Notes: generated by a model from the letters alone, not told the origin. Counted from the stretch's first letter, positions 52,881 through 62,750 are shown. The stretch: DNA of 63,664 nucleotides from DATDPY01 sp964395765 (GCA_964395765.1 CAYNCU010000001.1:1-63664), one strand, 5' to 3'. Program-made: numbers and translations.

Positions 52881-53717
52881 TTATTTTGTATAAGTCGACT
52901 GTTCCAGGGAATCCTTTTCGGCCCTGAATTTATTTTTAATAATATATACATAGGACAGGGTATTGAAATCCGTCGACAGCCGTACCCTGACATGATAAAA
53001 CGTTTCATTCTCCCTGATCGAGTAACTCTCGATAATACCGATGGGTTCATTTTCCGGGAAGATGGCATTATACCCGGAAGTTACCACCGTATCCCCTTCC
53101 GCGAGTTTGACATGACGGGGGACATAAAGCAAGTTGGCATATAAAGGATCTTCCCCGTTCCAAGAAGTAGTGCAGATTACATGATTGCTTTTTATCTCGG
53201 AAGAAACCAGCATATCGGAATGCAACATTGAATAAATGGTAGAGAAATCTTCCGAACATGCCCGCACCTTTCCTACGATACCCCAGGAGCTGATCACTCC
53301 CATTCCGGGCTCCACCCCCTGTTTCTTTCCCTTATCCACGGTCAGGTAATTATTGATCCGCCGAACAGAATTATTGATCACTTTGGCTGTAATAAAATTA
53401 AATTGATTGGTAACGACCGTATCCGGGCCGAGAATTTCAGGCAATGCCGGTTCCTTGTTTTTCATGTCTTCGGAAATTATCTCGCGGAGAAAAGCATTCT
53501 CTTTTGCCAGGTCCCTGTTCTGCATGGCCAGGTTGAAATAATTACTGATATTATTTTTTATAGTGAATACGGTGGATGAGATCACATTAGCGGTATTGTA
53601 AAAAGAAGAACTCTGATATTTACCGGAGCTGACGATGAGAACAGCGCATAAAATTTCAAATATAAGAAAGGTGAAAAAAGAACGATAGAGATAAATAAAT
53701 TGAAATAACCTTCTCAT
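52881..53717 (-). CDS. mreC: Rod-shape-determining protein MreC
   Basis: 278 aa. A short cytoplasmic tail and one membrane helix (about 15-33) precede a coiled coil (about 60-85) and the periplasmic double beta-barrel (VDKGKKQGVEPGMGVISSWG; SYNAIFPENEPIG-like). It links MreB filaments to PBP2. It lies 9 bp after mreB. Confidence 0.93.
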   Translation of the reverse strand: MRRLFQFIYLYRSFFTFLIFEILCAVLIVSSGKYQSSSFYNTANVISSTVFTIKNNISNYFNLAMQNRDLAKENAFLREIISEDMKNKEPALPEILGPDTVVTNQFNFITAKVINNSVRRINNYLTVDKGKKQGVEPGMGVISSWGIVGKVRACSEDFSTIYSMLHSDMLVSSEIKSNHVICTTSWNGEDPLYANLLYVPRHVKLAEGDTVVTSGYNAIFPENEPIGIIESYSIRENETFYHVRVRLSTDFNTLSYVYIIKNKFRAEKDSLEQSTYTK

Positions 53718-53726
53718 CAGGCATTG

Positions 53727-54752
53727 CTAAGTCATAAGGATTGACTTATATGCAGGTATATTCTTCAATGCAATACCGGTACCCCGTACGACGGCTCTCA
53801 GGGGATCTTCAGTTATATGGATTGGTAATTTTGTTTTTAAAGCAAGCCGTTTGTCGAGTCCGCGCAATAAAGCACCACCGCCGGTCAGGTGAATGCCATT
53901 ATCGTAAATATCGGCGGAAAGTTCCGGAGGGGAAATTTCCAGCGCCTTGAGGACTGCTTCCTCGATCTTGGAAACCGATTTATCGATGGCAAATGCAATT
54001 TCAGAATAGGATATTTTGATCACTTTGGGAATGCCGGTCATCAGGTCCCTGCCGCGGATCTCGTAATCTTCCGGTGCCTCGTCCAGCTCGGTCAGGGCGG
54101 AGCCCACTTCAATCTTTACTTTTTCAGCCGACCTTTCCCCGATGAGCAGGTTGTGTTGCCTGCGCATGTAATCGAGGATGTCCTTGTTAAAAGTATCTCC
54201 CGCCACGCGTATGGATTGATCGCAGACAATTCCTGAAAGGGCTATAACGGCAATTTCGGTAGTTCCCCCGCCGATATCGACGACCATCGACCCGATAGGC
54301 TGATCGATGTCGATGCCGATGCCCAGAGCCGCCGCAATAGGTTCCTGGATCATATAAACTTCCTTGGCGCCGGCATGTTCCGCGGAATCACGAACGGCAC
54401 GTTTTTCAACCTCCGTGATGCCGGACGGTATGCAGATAACCATTCTGTGGGAAGAGGGGAAAATAGTCCGCTTCACATCCATCATCTTGATCATTCCCCG
54501 GATCATCTGTTCGGCAGCATTGAAGTCGGCAATCACGCCGTCCTTGAGCGGTTTTATCGTTTTAATGTTTTCGTGGGTCTTTTCATGCATCTGCATGGCT
54601 TCCCGGCCGATGGCAAGTACCCTGTTGGTGTTTCTGTCAATGGCAATGATGGAAGGCTCATCTACAACAATTTTGTCCTTATGAATGATTAATGTATTGG
54701 CCGTACCCAGATCAATCGCAATATCGCTTGAAAAGAAATCGAAGAGACCCAT
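53727..54752 (-). CDS. mreB: Rod-shape-determining actin homologue MreB
   Basis: 341 aa. The nucleotide-binding stretches DLGTANTLI, VDIGGGTTEIAV and LTGGGALLRGLD are intact. MreB guides the elongasome and thus rod shape. It heads the mreBCD-mrdA-rodA operon; a TATATTTG element lies about 47 bp upstream of its start. Confidence 0.97.
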   Translation of the reverse strand: MGLFDFFSSDIAIDLGTANTLIIHKDKIVVDEPSIIAIDRNTNRVLAIGREAMQMHEKTHENIKTIKPLKDGVIADFNAAEQMIRGMIKMMDVKRTIFPSSHRMVICIPSGITEVEKRAVRDSAEHAGAKEVYMIQEPIAAALGIGIDIDQPIGSMVVDIGGGTTEIAVIALSGIVCDQSIRVAGDTFNKDILDYMRRQHNLLIGERSAEKVKIEVGSALTELDEAPEDYEIRGRDLMTGIPKVIKISYSEIAFAIDKSVSKIEEAVLKALEISPPELSADIYDNGIHLTGGGALLRGLDKRLALKTKLPIHITEDPLRAVVRGTGIALKNIPAYKSILMT

Positions 54753-54798
54753 TGATTAAGATTATTATAATTTTATTCGTATTTCAGGAAATTTCCCT

Positions 54799-54806
54799 CA
54801 AATATA
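54799..54806 (-). promoter_or_regulatory. Candidate -7 element for the mre operon
   Basis: TATATTTG on the minus strand, an exact TAnnTTTG, 47 bp upstream of the mreB ATG. The nearest TTG upstream is only 14 bp away, so the -33 side is weak. Confidence 0.4.
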
Positions 54807-54836
54807 AGAATAGTACCATACAATATTAGCCCCCTG

Positions 54837-56363
54837 CTAATGTTTAAAATGGCGGAATCCCGTGAATACCATCGCCATATCATGGGCATCACAGTATTCG
54901 ATCGACTCCTTGTCCCTGACGGAACCTCCCGGTTGGATGACTGCTTTTATGCCCGCTTTATCGGCGATCTCAACACAATCCGGGAAGGGGAAGAAGGCAT
55001 CCGATGCCATGACCGATCCTTCCAGGGACATTCCGAAGGTTCCCGCTTTTTCAATCGCCTGCTTCAATGCATCCACTCTCGATGTCTGGCCGACACCGCT
55101 GGCGAGGAGTTGTCCTTTTCGTGCCAGGACTATCGTATTGGACTTCGTATGCTTACAAACTTTGCTGGCAAATAATAAAGCTTCTACTTCTTCCTGGCTT
55201 GCCTTGCGCCTGGTTACATATTTCAAATCATTTTCCCCATCGGTTTTGAGGTCCTTATCCTGTAACAGGTAACCATTCAGCAACGATTTCAATACAACCT
55301 TATCCGAAATCCTGCCGGTTTGTTTCAGCAGGATCCTGTTTTTTTTCGATTGAAGAACGGCGAGGGCATCCTCGTTATATTCCGGTGCCGCGATGATCTC
55401 AAAAAATAATTTATTGATTTCTTCGGCAGCCGGCAGATCGATAGCCCGGTTGGAGGCAAGCACGCCGCCGAATGCTGAAACGGTATCTGCAGCAAAAGCT
55501 TTGAGATAAGCTTCTTTTATAGTTGCTCCTGTAGCCATACCGCACGCATTGGTGTGCTTGATCACAGCAAAGGCCGGTTCCGAGTCAAATTCCTGGACCA
55601 GGTTTACAGCAGATTCAATATCGACCAGGTTATTATAGGAAAGTTCCTTGCCATGCAACTGAGTGAATATCGTTGAAAGGTCCCCGAAATATGTCCCCTG
55701 TTGATGCGGATTTTCGCCGTATCTTAATTTCATCCCGCGGTGTTCGCTCACCTTCAGTAATGGCATCTGGAAGTCTGTGTTGAAATAATTGAAAATGGCC
55801 ACATCATAGTCAGATGAAATGCTGAATGCTTTGGCGGCAAATTGTTTCCTGTCTTCCAGGTCGCTATGACCCTCTTTGGAAGCCAGCAGGTCGAGCAGGT
55901 CCTGGTACTGGTCGCGGGAAGAAACGACCAGCACATCGTTGAAATTTTTTGCGGCGGCACGGATCAGTGCAATACCGCCGATATCGATTTTTTCTATGAT
56001 ATCCTGTTCGGATTTTCCGGAGGCTACGGTTTCCTTGAAAGGATAGAGGTCAACGATGACCAGGTCGACGAGTGGAATTTCATATTTTGACACTTCCTCC
56101 TGGTCTCCTTTATTTTCGTTGCGTGCCAGAATTCCTCCAAAAACCTTCGGATGAAGGGTTTTCACTCTTCCTCCGAGGATGGAAGGATAACCTGTTAGGT
56201 CCTCTACGGCGGTAGCTTTTACCCCTTGTTTCTTAATAAAATCAAATGTTCCTCCCGTTGAAAAAATTTTAACCCCGTTTTTATCCAGGGTACGTACGAT
56301 CTCGTCCAGTTTGTCTTTATGGTAAACAGATACAAGTGCGGTCTTAATTTTCTTTCGTGACAT
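54837..56363 (-). CDS. purH: Bifunctional AICAR transformylase/IMP cyclohydrolase
   Basis: 508 aa. The N-terminal MGS-like cyclohydrolase domain (about 1-150, VSVYHKDKLDE; STGGTFDFI) and the transformylase domain with the catalytic KHTNACG are both complete. It carries out the last two steps of IMP synthesis. purN lies just upstream (33 bp) with the same direction, so the purine genes form a small run. Confidence 0.96.
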   Translation of the reverse strand: MSRKKIKTALVSVYHKDKLDEIVRTLDKNGVKIFSTGGTFDFIKKQGVKATAVEDLTGYPSILGGRVKTLHPKVFGGILARNENKGDQEEVSKYEIPLVDLVIVDLYPFKETVASGKSEQDIIEKIDIGGIALIRAAAKNFNDVLVVSSRDQYQDLLDLLASKEGHSDLEDRKQFAAKAFSISSDYDVAIFNYFNTDFQMPLLKVSEHRGMKLRYGENPHQQGTYFGDLSTIFTQLHGKELSYNNLVDIESAVNLVQEFDSEPAFAVIKHTNACGMATGATIKEAYLKAFAADTVSAFGGVLASNRAIDLPAAEEINKLFFEIIAAPEYNEDALAVLQSKKNRILLKQTGRISDKVVLKSLLNGYLLQDKDLKTDGENDLKYVTRRKASQEEVEALLFASKVCKHTKSNTIVLARKGQLLASGVGQTSRVDALKQAIEKAGTFGMSLEGSVMASDAFFPFPDCVEIADKAGIKAVIQPGGSVRDKESIEYCDAHDMAMVFTGFRHFKH

Positions 56364-56382
56364 AATAAAAATTTGAGTTGGG

Positions 56383-56390
56383 CAAAACTA
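56383..56390 (-). promoter_or_regulatory. Candidate -7 element for purH
   Basis: TAGTTTTG on the minus strand, an exact TAnnTTTG, 20 bp before the purH ATG. No -33 match was found; purH may also be read through from purN. Confidence 0.35.
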
Positions 56391-56395
56391 AATTA

Positions 56396-56986
56396 TTATT
56401 TTGTGTTTAGTAAGATTTTTTCGATTACTCTCGGGTAATGATAATATTCCAGTTCGTGTATCCTGTTCGCGAGATCATCGGCCGTATCGATCGGAAGGAC
56501 TTTACATTTTTCCTGTAAAATAATTTCGCCCTTATCATAATGCTCATTCACCCAATGGATAGTGATCCCGGATTCGCGGTCACCGGATTTTATCACGGCC
56601 TCATGCACGAAATGCCCGTACATTCCTTTACCACCGTAGCCGGGCAGGAGGGCAGGATGTATATTAATAATTTTTCCGGCGAAGGCGTGAATAAGATCGT
56701 CCGGGATGAGCCATAAAAACCCGGCAAGCACAACCAGGTCGATGTCCATTTTCTTGAGCTGTGCCGGAATTTCTCCGGTATTATAAAATGTGTTGCGATC
56801 GAAGATGCGGTATTGCACGTTCATTTGCCGGGCGCGGTCAATTACATATGCATTTTTATTATTGGTGAGGATAATCTCCACGCGCGCCAGGTTCCCGGAA
56901 TTAAAATAACGGATAATATTTTCCGCATTCGTACCGCTGCCGGAAGCGAAAATTGCAATTTTTTTTAACGAAGCCAGGGGAGCCAT
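56396..56986 (-). CDS. purN: Phosphoribosylglycinamide formyltransferase
   Basis: 196 aa with the N-terminal FASGSGTNAENI (binding of the phosphate of GAR) and the catalytic Asn/His region IINIHPALLPGYGGKGMYG and later ITIHWVNEHYDKG. It transfers formyl from 10-formyl-THF to GAR in purine synthesis. The UbiA-family gene upstream ends 1 bp before the purN start, so they may share a transcript. Confidence 0.96.
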   Translation of the reverse strand: MAPLASLKKIAIFASGSGTNAENIIRYFNSGNLARVEIILTNNKNAYVIDRARQMNVQYRIFDRNTFYNTGEIPAQLKKMDIDLVVLAGFLWLIPDDLIHAFAGKIINIHPALLPGYGGKGMYGHFVHEAVIKSGDRESGITIHWVNEHYDKGEIILQEKCKVLPIDTADDLANRIHELEYYHYPRVIEKILLNTK

Positions 56987-56987
56987 T

Positions 56988-57869
56988 TCAGTATAATTTA
57001 AAAAAAACCATGCTGCCGATGCCTAATACCATGATGATCTTTGCCATTCTGCTTAAATCCGAAAATTCCTTCTTCGTATCGGCTATGACCAGTTTCCAGA
57101 CAAACCAGATCATCGGCAACGTAAGGAATACGAGGTAAAAGTTAAGCATTAATATTTTATAGGGCCGGATTATGATGAAGAACATTACGGCAAAGATTAA
57201 AATCAAGGATAAAATGAAAATTTTTGTCTTCCGGATACCCCACAGGATAGGAATTGTTTTACATCCGAAAGTCTGGTCGCCTTTCAGATCTTCGGTATCC
57301 TTGATCACTTCCCGGATCATCGTGCTAAAGAATCCGAAAAGGGCATAGGCCAGCACCAGGCTGTTATTATGTTTGTAATAGAGTGAAACGATAAAAATGC
57401 TTAGCCCTGTAAGAAGGGCTACCGTGAAATTCCCGAGAAATGGCAATCTTTTCAGCAGGTTGGAGTACAACCAAAGCAAAAAGGCGGCAAAAAAACAGGC
57501 GGCACCGATTTTCCAGTGCGCTAACGTACCGGTAACAATCCCACAAAAGGTAATAAACAGGTGGGCAAACAAGGCGGTCCTTCTTTTCAGACCTTTTCCG
57601 ACAATCACGCGGTCGGGTTTATTCAGGTAGTCAATCTTTATATCGTAATAATCATTGATGATATAACCTCCTGCTGCCACCATTACCGTGCCGAGGCAGA
57701 GGAGAAAGAAATATGGATCCCTTAAAACATGACGCGCGGTAAGATCGCCTTCGGCAAGAAAGATGGCCGCAAAATATTGCGTGACGAATATGATCAGCAA
57801 GTTCGGCCACCTGGCTAAACGGAAAGCAAGCCATACTTTATTCCCAATTGAAAAATCCGACTCTGGCAT
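56988..57869 (-). CDS. UbiA-family prenyltransferase (geranylgeranylglycerol-phosphate type)
   Basis: 293 aa with about nine membrane helices. The two aspartate-rich motifs are present: NDYYDIKID and KDTEDLKGD. The sequence class resembles the DGGGP synthase-like proteins of Bacteroidota; the acceptor molecule is unknown (it is not clearly MenA). It is followed after 1 bp by purN. Confidence 0.85.
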   Translation of the reverse strand: MPESDFSIGNKVWLAFRLARWPNLLIIFVTQYFAAIFLAEGDLTARHVLRDPYFFLLCLGTVMVAAGGYIINDYYDIKIDYLNKPDRVIVGKGLKRRTALFAHLFITFCGIVTGTLAHWKIGAACFFAAFLLWLYSNLLKRLPFLGNFTVALLTGLSIFIVSLYYKHNNSLVLAYALFGFFSTMIREVIKDTEDLKGDQTFGCKTIPILWGIRKTKIFILSLILIFAVMFFIIIRPYKILMLNFYLVFLTLPMIWFVWKLVIADTKKEFSDLSRMAKIIMVLGIGSMVFFKLY

Positions 57870-57891
57870 AACCGGTCCGGTTTAAGATTTA

Positions 57892-58407
57892 TTATTGACC
57901 CAGTAATTTCCTGTAAATCTTAAAAGACTCACTGTCGAAACAAACAAAAATTACTTTTTCTATTTCCTTATTCCCGGAAAGAAAATCCTTTACGGTTTTT
58001 ATTGCTGTTTCCGCCGCCTCTTTTTTAGGATAACCATAAATGCCCGTACTGATATTCGGAAAGGCGACGCTTTTCAGGCCGTTTTCCACCACCCGCTTAA
58101 GGCTGTTCCGGTAGGCATTGGCCAGGAGATGCTCTTCCTTCCCTGATCCTCCGTTCCACACTGGGCCAACCGTATGAATTACTTTTTTTGCCTTCAATTT
58201 ACCTGCGGTTGTGACCACGGCTTCGCCGGTAGGACAACCTCCTTTTTCCTGCCGGATCCGGTCGCATTCAGCCATGATCGAAGGACCGCCGGCTCTGTGG
58301 ATAGCGCCGTCCACACCTCCCCCACCGGCCAGCCTCGAATTGGCCGCATTGACAATGGCGTCAACTTTTATCGTGGTTATGTCTCCAAGAATAACTTCGA
58401 TATTCAC
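57892..58407 (-). CDS. Macro-domain ADP-ribose deacylase
   Basis: 171 aa, a single macro domain of the YmdB/MacroD type. NAANSRLAGGGGVDGAIH holds the ADP-ribose loop and catalytic Asp; GIYGYPKKEAA is the second loop. It removes O-acetyl from ADP-ribose. The start is GTG at 58407; no earlier ATG gives a better start. It lies before the UbiA-family gene on the same strand. Confidence 0.92.
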   Translation of the reverse strand: MNIEVILGDITTIKVDAIVNAANSRLAGGGGVDGAIHRAGGPSIMAECDRIRQEKGGCPTGEAVVTTAGKLKAKKVIHTVGPVWNGGSGKEEHLLANAYRNSLKRVVENGLKSVAFPNISTGIYGYPKKEAAETAIKTVKDFLSGNKEIEKVIFVCFDSESFKIYRKLLGQ

Positions 58408-58549
58408 TTATTTAATGGTTAGTTAGCTTTATAGATCTTAAATCGAATATTGCGAATCAGAATTCACGAATCCTATCATTCATCGATTACTGATTATTGA
58501 CCCCGAATTTTAATTCAAAAACAACAAGATCATAAATAATACCAACCGT

Positions 58550-59338
58550 TTAAATTTTATTATACGATGTAATAATACCCTTGATCAGCGACGAGCTGAA
58601 TCCCTGGTGTTCCATTTCATTCAGTCCTGCGATGGTGCAGCCCATGGGCGTAGTAACCTTATCAATTTCCTTTTCCGGGTGTTCCTTCCCCTCGAACAGC
58701 AAGCCGGCGGCTCCCCGCACCGTTTGGGCAGCCACCAACTGGGCGGTAACGGAGTCAAAGCCGATCTCTATTCCTCCCTGGGAAGCCGCACGGATAAAGC
58801 GCAGGGCATAGGCGATTCCGCAGGCCGCCAGGACGGTGGCCGCATCCATCAATTCTTCTTCGATCTTAATGGTCTTACCCAACAGATCGAAAATGGAAAA
58901 AACCAGCTTGAGATGATCGTCATGGTTGAATTTACCGGCAATGCAGGTCATGGATTCCCGAATGGCAATGGCTGTGTTGGGCATGGCACGGAAAACAGTG
59001 ACTCCCTCGCCGGTGATTTCCTGGATCTGGTCGATTTTAATGCCGGTAACCACGGACACTATAATATGGTCCCTTCGGATTTTATCTTTTATCCCCTTTA
59101 AAACCTCGATGGTCTGATGCGGTTTGACGGCAAGGATCACCACCTCACCGAATTCAGCAACTTTATTATTATCCGTTTCTGTGCGGATCCCGAGGCTTTT
59201 CAGATCTTCAATCAGGTGAGCTTTCCTGCGGCTCACCATAATATTACCCGCATCGATCTTACCGCTTTTTATCAGTCCCATGGCTATGGACCGCCCGAGA
59301 TTGCCGCCCCCGATTATTCCGATTTTCTGACCTGGCAT
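58550..59338 (-). CDS. proC: Pyrroline-5-carboxylate reductase
   Basis: 262 aa. The Rossmann motif IGGGNLGRSIAMGL and the C-terminal signature (TVRGAAGLL; TTPMGCTIAGLNEME) identify ProC, which makes proline from pyrroline-5-carboxylate with NAD(P)H. FRAMPNTAIAI holds the conserved Asn-Pro stretch. A single gene, divergent from the EEP-family gene. Confidence 0.94.
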   Translation of the reverse strand: MPGQKIGIIGGGNLGRSIAMGLIKSGKIDAGNIMVSRRKAHLIEDLKSLGIRTETDNNKVAEFGEVVILAVKPHQTIEVLKGIKDKIRRDHIIVSVVTGIKIDQIQEITGEGVTVFRAMPNTAIAIRESMTCIAGKFNHDDHLKLVFSIFDLLGKTIKIEEELMDAATVLAACGIAYALRFIRAASQGGIEIGFDSVTAQLVAAQTVRGAAGLLFEGKEHPEKEIDKVTTPMGCTIAGLNEMEHQGFSSSLIKGIITSYNKI

Positions 59339-59459
59339 TGTATTTTATTTTATGGATTGAAAATGATTATTTATGCAAATAAACGCAAAATCATATTTCT
59401 TTGTAATACCGGAAAGCAGAACAAGCACTATTCTATCGTTATAATTTCAAATTATTGAT

Positions 59460-60509
59460 TTGAAAAAGAAGGTCTATCTCATTGTTTTGGTGGTATCGCT
59501 CATTTGCTACCTGTCCGTGTTTATACCCCCCCGGTACTTGTGGATTGCCGGTTTCATCACTTACCTGATCCCTTTTGTTCTTCTTTTCAACCTTTTCCTT
59601 TTGATCCGTGACCTGAAAAATTTCAAGCTTTCTTTCTTACTTCCGCTCGGGATATTACTGGCCGGCTGGGGATTTATCATCGATACTTTTCATTATTCGC
59701 GACAGCTGAAAGAGGGAACGATTAAGGTTATGAGTTATAATACCCGGGTATTTGATATTTACGATCCTTCGAAGGTGGATGCGGGAGTTCCCGGGAAAAT
59801 GACCTCCTGGATACGGAATATGAACGCCGACATTATCTGCCTGCAGGAATTTTATACCGAGCCCGACCCTTCACGGAATAATACCGTTCGGATGATCAAT
59901 GCCGGTAATGATTACCAGGTTTTCGACATCCCGGTTTTTGTGAACCGGATCGGCGCCAAATTCGGTGCGGTTATCTTCAGCCGTTACCCGATCATCAACA
60001 GCGGCCGTATCCGCTTCAGCGGCAATACGCAAAACCAGGCTATCTTCGCGGATGTAATTATCGATCACGATACGGTGAGGATCTACAACCTTCACCTTCA
60101 GTCGATGCACATTGATGAAAAGGAATTGATCAATTACGACGGCCATATGGAAGAAGATGTGAAGGACCTTTTCGGCCGTTTGAAAATCGGTTTTATCAAA
60201 CGCTCGGTCCAGATCAATACCGTCAAGGAGAATATTCTGCATTGCCCCTACCGCGTGATTGTCTGCGGCGATTTTAATGACCTGCCTTACAGTTATGCTT
60301 ATCACCAGCTTAAGGATATCCTGAACAACTCCTTCACCTCCACCGGCAAGGGTTTTGGCTTTACGTACAATGGCAAGCTTCCTTTCCTGCGGATTGACAA
60401 CCAGTTTTACAGTGACGGCATTAAAGCCCGCACGTTGCAAACGGTAAGGAGCATGAAATATTCCGATCATTTCCCGCTGATCGGAACGTATGACCTGGTT
60501 AAAAAATAA
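59460..60509 (+). CDS. Membrane-anchored endonuclease/exonuclease/phosphatase family protein
   Basis: 349 aa. Three N-terminal hydrophobic segments (about 4-22, 28-48, 58-78) precede the EEP domain: MSYNTRVFDIY, ICLQEFYTEPD, GAVIFSRYPII, VIVCGDFNDLPYSYAY and YSDHFPLI give the complete metal and catalytic set. The start is TTG at 59460; no ATG precedes the membrane segments, which are characteristic of this Bacteroidota group. Nucleic acid or lipid phosphate substrates are both possible. Confidence 0.9.
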   Translation: MKKKVYLIVLVVSLICYLSVFIPPRYLWIAGFITYLIPFVLLFNLFLLIRDLKNFKLSFLLPLGILLAGWGFIIDTFHYSRQLKEGTIKVMSYNTRVFDIYDPSKVDAGVPGKMTSWIRNMNADIICLQEFYTEPDPSRNNTVRMINAGNDYQVFDIPVFVNRIGAKFGAVIFSRYPIINSGRIRFSGNTQNQAIFADVIIDHDTVRIYNLHLQSMHIDEKELINYDGHMEEDVKDLFGRLKIGFIKRSVQINTVKENILHCPYRVIVCGDFNDLPYSYAYHQLKDILNNSFTSTGKGFGFTYNGKLPFLRIDNQFYSDGIKARTLQTVRSMKYSDHFPLIGTYDLVKK

Positions 60510-60660
60510 AATATTAACCGCAAAGCTCGCCGCGAGCGCAAAGAATTCGGAAAGTTTCTATTACTGAAAATTTTAATCGATTCCAAAACTCTGCGATCAT
60601 GGCGTCCCTTGTGGTAAAAATTCTACGCATTAGAAAAAAATTCATTAAATATGTATGAAT

Positions 60661-60668
60661 TACCTTTG
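60661..60668 (+). promoter_or_regulatory. TAnnTTTG promoter element at the rlmN start
   Basis: TACCTTTG, an exact match, ends 4 bp before the ATG at 60673 and covers codons downstream of an upstream ATG at 60655. If used, transcription would begin at or next to the ATG. Confidence 0.45.
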
Positions 60669-60672
60669 CAGA

Positions 60673-61737
60673 ATGTCCCAGTCATTGAAAACCGACATCC
60701 GCTCATTGTCCCTCGATCAGCTGAAGGAGGAGTTTGAAAAACTCGGGGAGCGACCGTTCCGGGCCACCCAGGTACGCGAATGGTTATGGAAAAAATCGGT
60801 GACGGATTTCGGGCAGATGACCAACCTTTCCACTTCACTCAGGCAAAAACTCTGTGATCGTTTCATTATCCTTCCAGCCGGGCGGACGGTAACCCAGGTA
60901 AGTGCTGACGGTACTATTAAAGCCGGCTTCCACCTGCACGATGACAACATCATTGAAAGTGTTCTCATCCCGAAAGAAAAACGGATGACGGTCTGTATTT
61001 CTTCTCAAGTCGGCTGTTCACTGGCTTGTAAATTCTGTGCCACGGGATACCTGGAAAGGAAACGTAACCTTGATCCCGGTGAAATCTACGACCAGGTTGT
61101 ACAGATGAACCGCCTTGCCGTTGAGAAATACGAACGGCCGATTACCAATATTGTATTCATGGGAATGGGGGAACCGTTGCTTAATTACAATAATGTATTA
61201 AAAGCCTCGGAAATGCTCACCTCTGAGGATGGCTTGAACTATGCTTCCAAAAGGATCACCCTGTCCACTGCCGGCATCTCCAAAATGATCAGAAAACTTG
61301 CCGATGACAAGGTAAAATTCAAGTTGGCTCTTTCCCTTCATGCCGCCAATGATGAAAAGAGGAGCAGGATCATGCCGATCAACGATAGTAATTCCCTATC
61401 CTCGCTGGGAGAAGCACTGGAATATTTTTACGTCGCCACAAAGAATAAGATCACTTTTGAATATATTATTTTCAAAGACTTTAACGACTCGCCGGAGGAC
61501 GCGAATGAGTTGTACCTTTTTACGCGCCATGTTCCATGCAAGGTAAACGTCATTGAATACAACCCGATCGATGAAGTGGAATTCCGAAATGCAACACCCG
61601 AAAAAGTAAAGCTGTTTTCTGAATACCTGCGGGAAAAGGGTGTGAATGTAAAGGTCAGGAACAGCCGCGGCAAGGATATCGATGCGGCCTGCGGGCAACT
61701 GGCGAACCGGAAGAGAGCAGGCGGTTCTGAATTATAA
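60673..61737 (+). CDS. rlmN: 23S rRNA (adenine2503-C2)/tRNA methyltransferase RlmN
   Basis: 354 aa from the ATG at 60673. A helical accessory domain precedes the radical-SAM core, with Cys at about residues 114, 118 and 121 (CSLACKFC) and the C-terminal Cys in DIDAACGQL (about 339) that takes part in catalysis. GMGEPLLNYNNV and LALSLHAAND complete the signature. The start at 60673 is preferred over 60655 because a TAnnTTTG promoter element lies between them. Confidence 0.95.
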   Translation: MSQSLKTDIRSLSLDQLKEEFEKLGERPFRATQVREWLWKKSVTDFGQMTNLSTSLRQKLCDRFIILPAGRTVTQVSADGTIKAGFHLHDDNIIESVLIPKEKRMTVCISSQVGCSLACKFCATGYLERKRNLDPGEIYDQVVQMNRLAVEKYERPITNIVFMGMGEPLLNYNNVLKASEMLTSEDGLNYASKRITLSTAGISKMIRKLADDKVKFKLALSLHAANDEKRSRIMPINDSNSLSSLGEALEYFYVATKNKITFEYIIFKDFNDSPEDANELYLFTRHVPCKVNVIEYNPIDEVEFRNATPEKVKLFSEYLREKGVNVKVRNSRGKDIDAACGQLANRKRAGGSEL

Positions 61738-61747
61738 CGGCAAAGGT

Positions 61748-61755
61748 TATTTTTG
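61748..61755 (+). promoter_or_regulatory. Candidate -7 element for the AraC-family gene
   Basis: TATTTTTG, an exact TAnnTTTG, 46 bp before the ATG at 61801. No -33 element of TTTG type was found. Confidence 0.3.
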
Positions 61756-61800
61756 TATGTCGTCTTTTAGGGATCAATAGTACAAAGCCTAAACCTAGCA

Positions 61801-62589
61801 ATGGTCAGTATCCAAAAACTCAATAGCATCAATTATTTTCATCCCAGGAGAGTAAAAAAATACCTTTTGATCTGGTGCAGTCTGGGAACTGTAACCATAC
61901 AGGTTGACGATAAAGTACTAAAAGTGAATAAAAACGAAGTTCTTACCATTACCTCCGGGCAATATCATTGTTTTAAGAATATTAAAAATTCGAAAGGTTA
62001 CTTACTGGATTTCACGCTTGATTTTGTATGCAAGAATGACAATGATATTGAACTTATTTTCCAGAACAGCCTGTTCTGTCATTTCGATTATAATGAGATC
62101 ATCCCCGTGGCCGATCCGGCGCCTATTGAATATCACCTCGAGAAAATAGAAGAGGAATTACATGCCAGACCTTTTCAATATCTTACTTCCATCCTGTCAC
62201 GGATTGAATTATTGCTGGTTGAAATAAACCGATCAAAGATTGCCGGGGGCGGCGAGATATGGAAGCCTAAGGCCCTGTTCCTTCAATTCCTTGAATTCGT
62301 GCGAAACAATTTTGACCGTAACTATTCACTCGCCGAAATTGCCAACAGGCTGCAAACCACGGAGCTCAAGCTGAACGAGCTTGCAAAAATACATGCCGGC
62401 AAAACCGCCCAGCAGGTTATTTACGGACTGATAATTTCAGAGGCGAAGCGTATTCTTCAATACGAAAATTTACTCATGAAAGAAACTGCTTTTAAGCTTG
62501 GATTTGATGATCCGTTTTATTTCTCGAAATTTTTTAAAAATCATACTGGCATTTCCCCACTTGATTATCAAAAATCGCTCAAGTCCTGA
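61801..62589 (+). CDS. AraC-family transcriptional regulator
   Basis: 262 aa. The N-terminal half is a cupin-like sensor (about 15-110), and the last 100 residues carry two helix-turn-helix units (LAEIANRLQTTELKLNELAK; MKETAFKLGFDDPFYFSKFF) closing with GISPLDYQKS. It probably controls the DJ-1/PfpI and VOC genes that follow on the same strand, although no operator could be picked out. Confidence 0.9.
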   Translation: MVSIQKLNSINYFHPRRVKKYLLIWCSLGTVTIQVDDKVLKVNKNEVLTITSGQYHCFKNIKNSKGYLLDFTLDFVCKNDNDIELIFQNSLFCHFDYNEIIPVADPAPIEYHLEKIEEELHARPFQYLTSILSRIELLLVEINRSKIAGGGEIWKPKALFLQFLEFVRNNFDRNYSLAEIANRLQTTELKLNELAKIHAGKTAQQVIYGLIISEAKRILQYENLLMKETAFKLGFDDPFYFSKFFKNHTGISPLDYQKSLKS

Positions 62590-62750
62590 ATATTCCATGC
62601 TTTACTCAGAATTTTCCATTCCCTGATAGCACTATGTGTTACAATTTTGTGTTTCGGTTTACCGAAGATTGATTCATAACCTCCTGAGGAAAATGGGTCT
62701 GAAACATATCCGAATAAAAACGGAATTATTAAAATTCAAATTGAATTAAA

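Noticed and set aside
59871..60470. 199-codon open frame on the minus strand
   Set aside because: Antisense to the EEP-family gene, which has all catalytic motifs.
62653..62666. Small hairpin TTCGG/CCGAA upstream of the DJ-1/PfpI gene
   Set aside because: Five base pairs with no T-run and no known regulator motif; probably chance.
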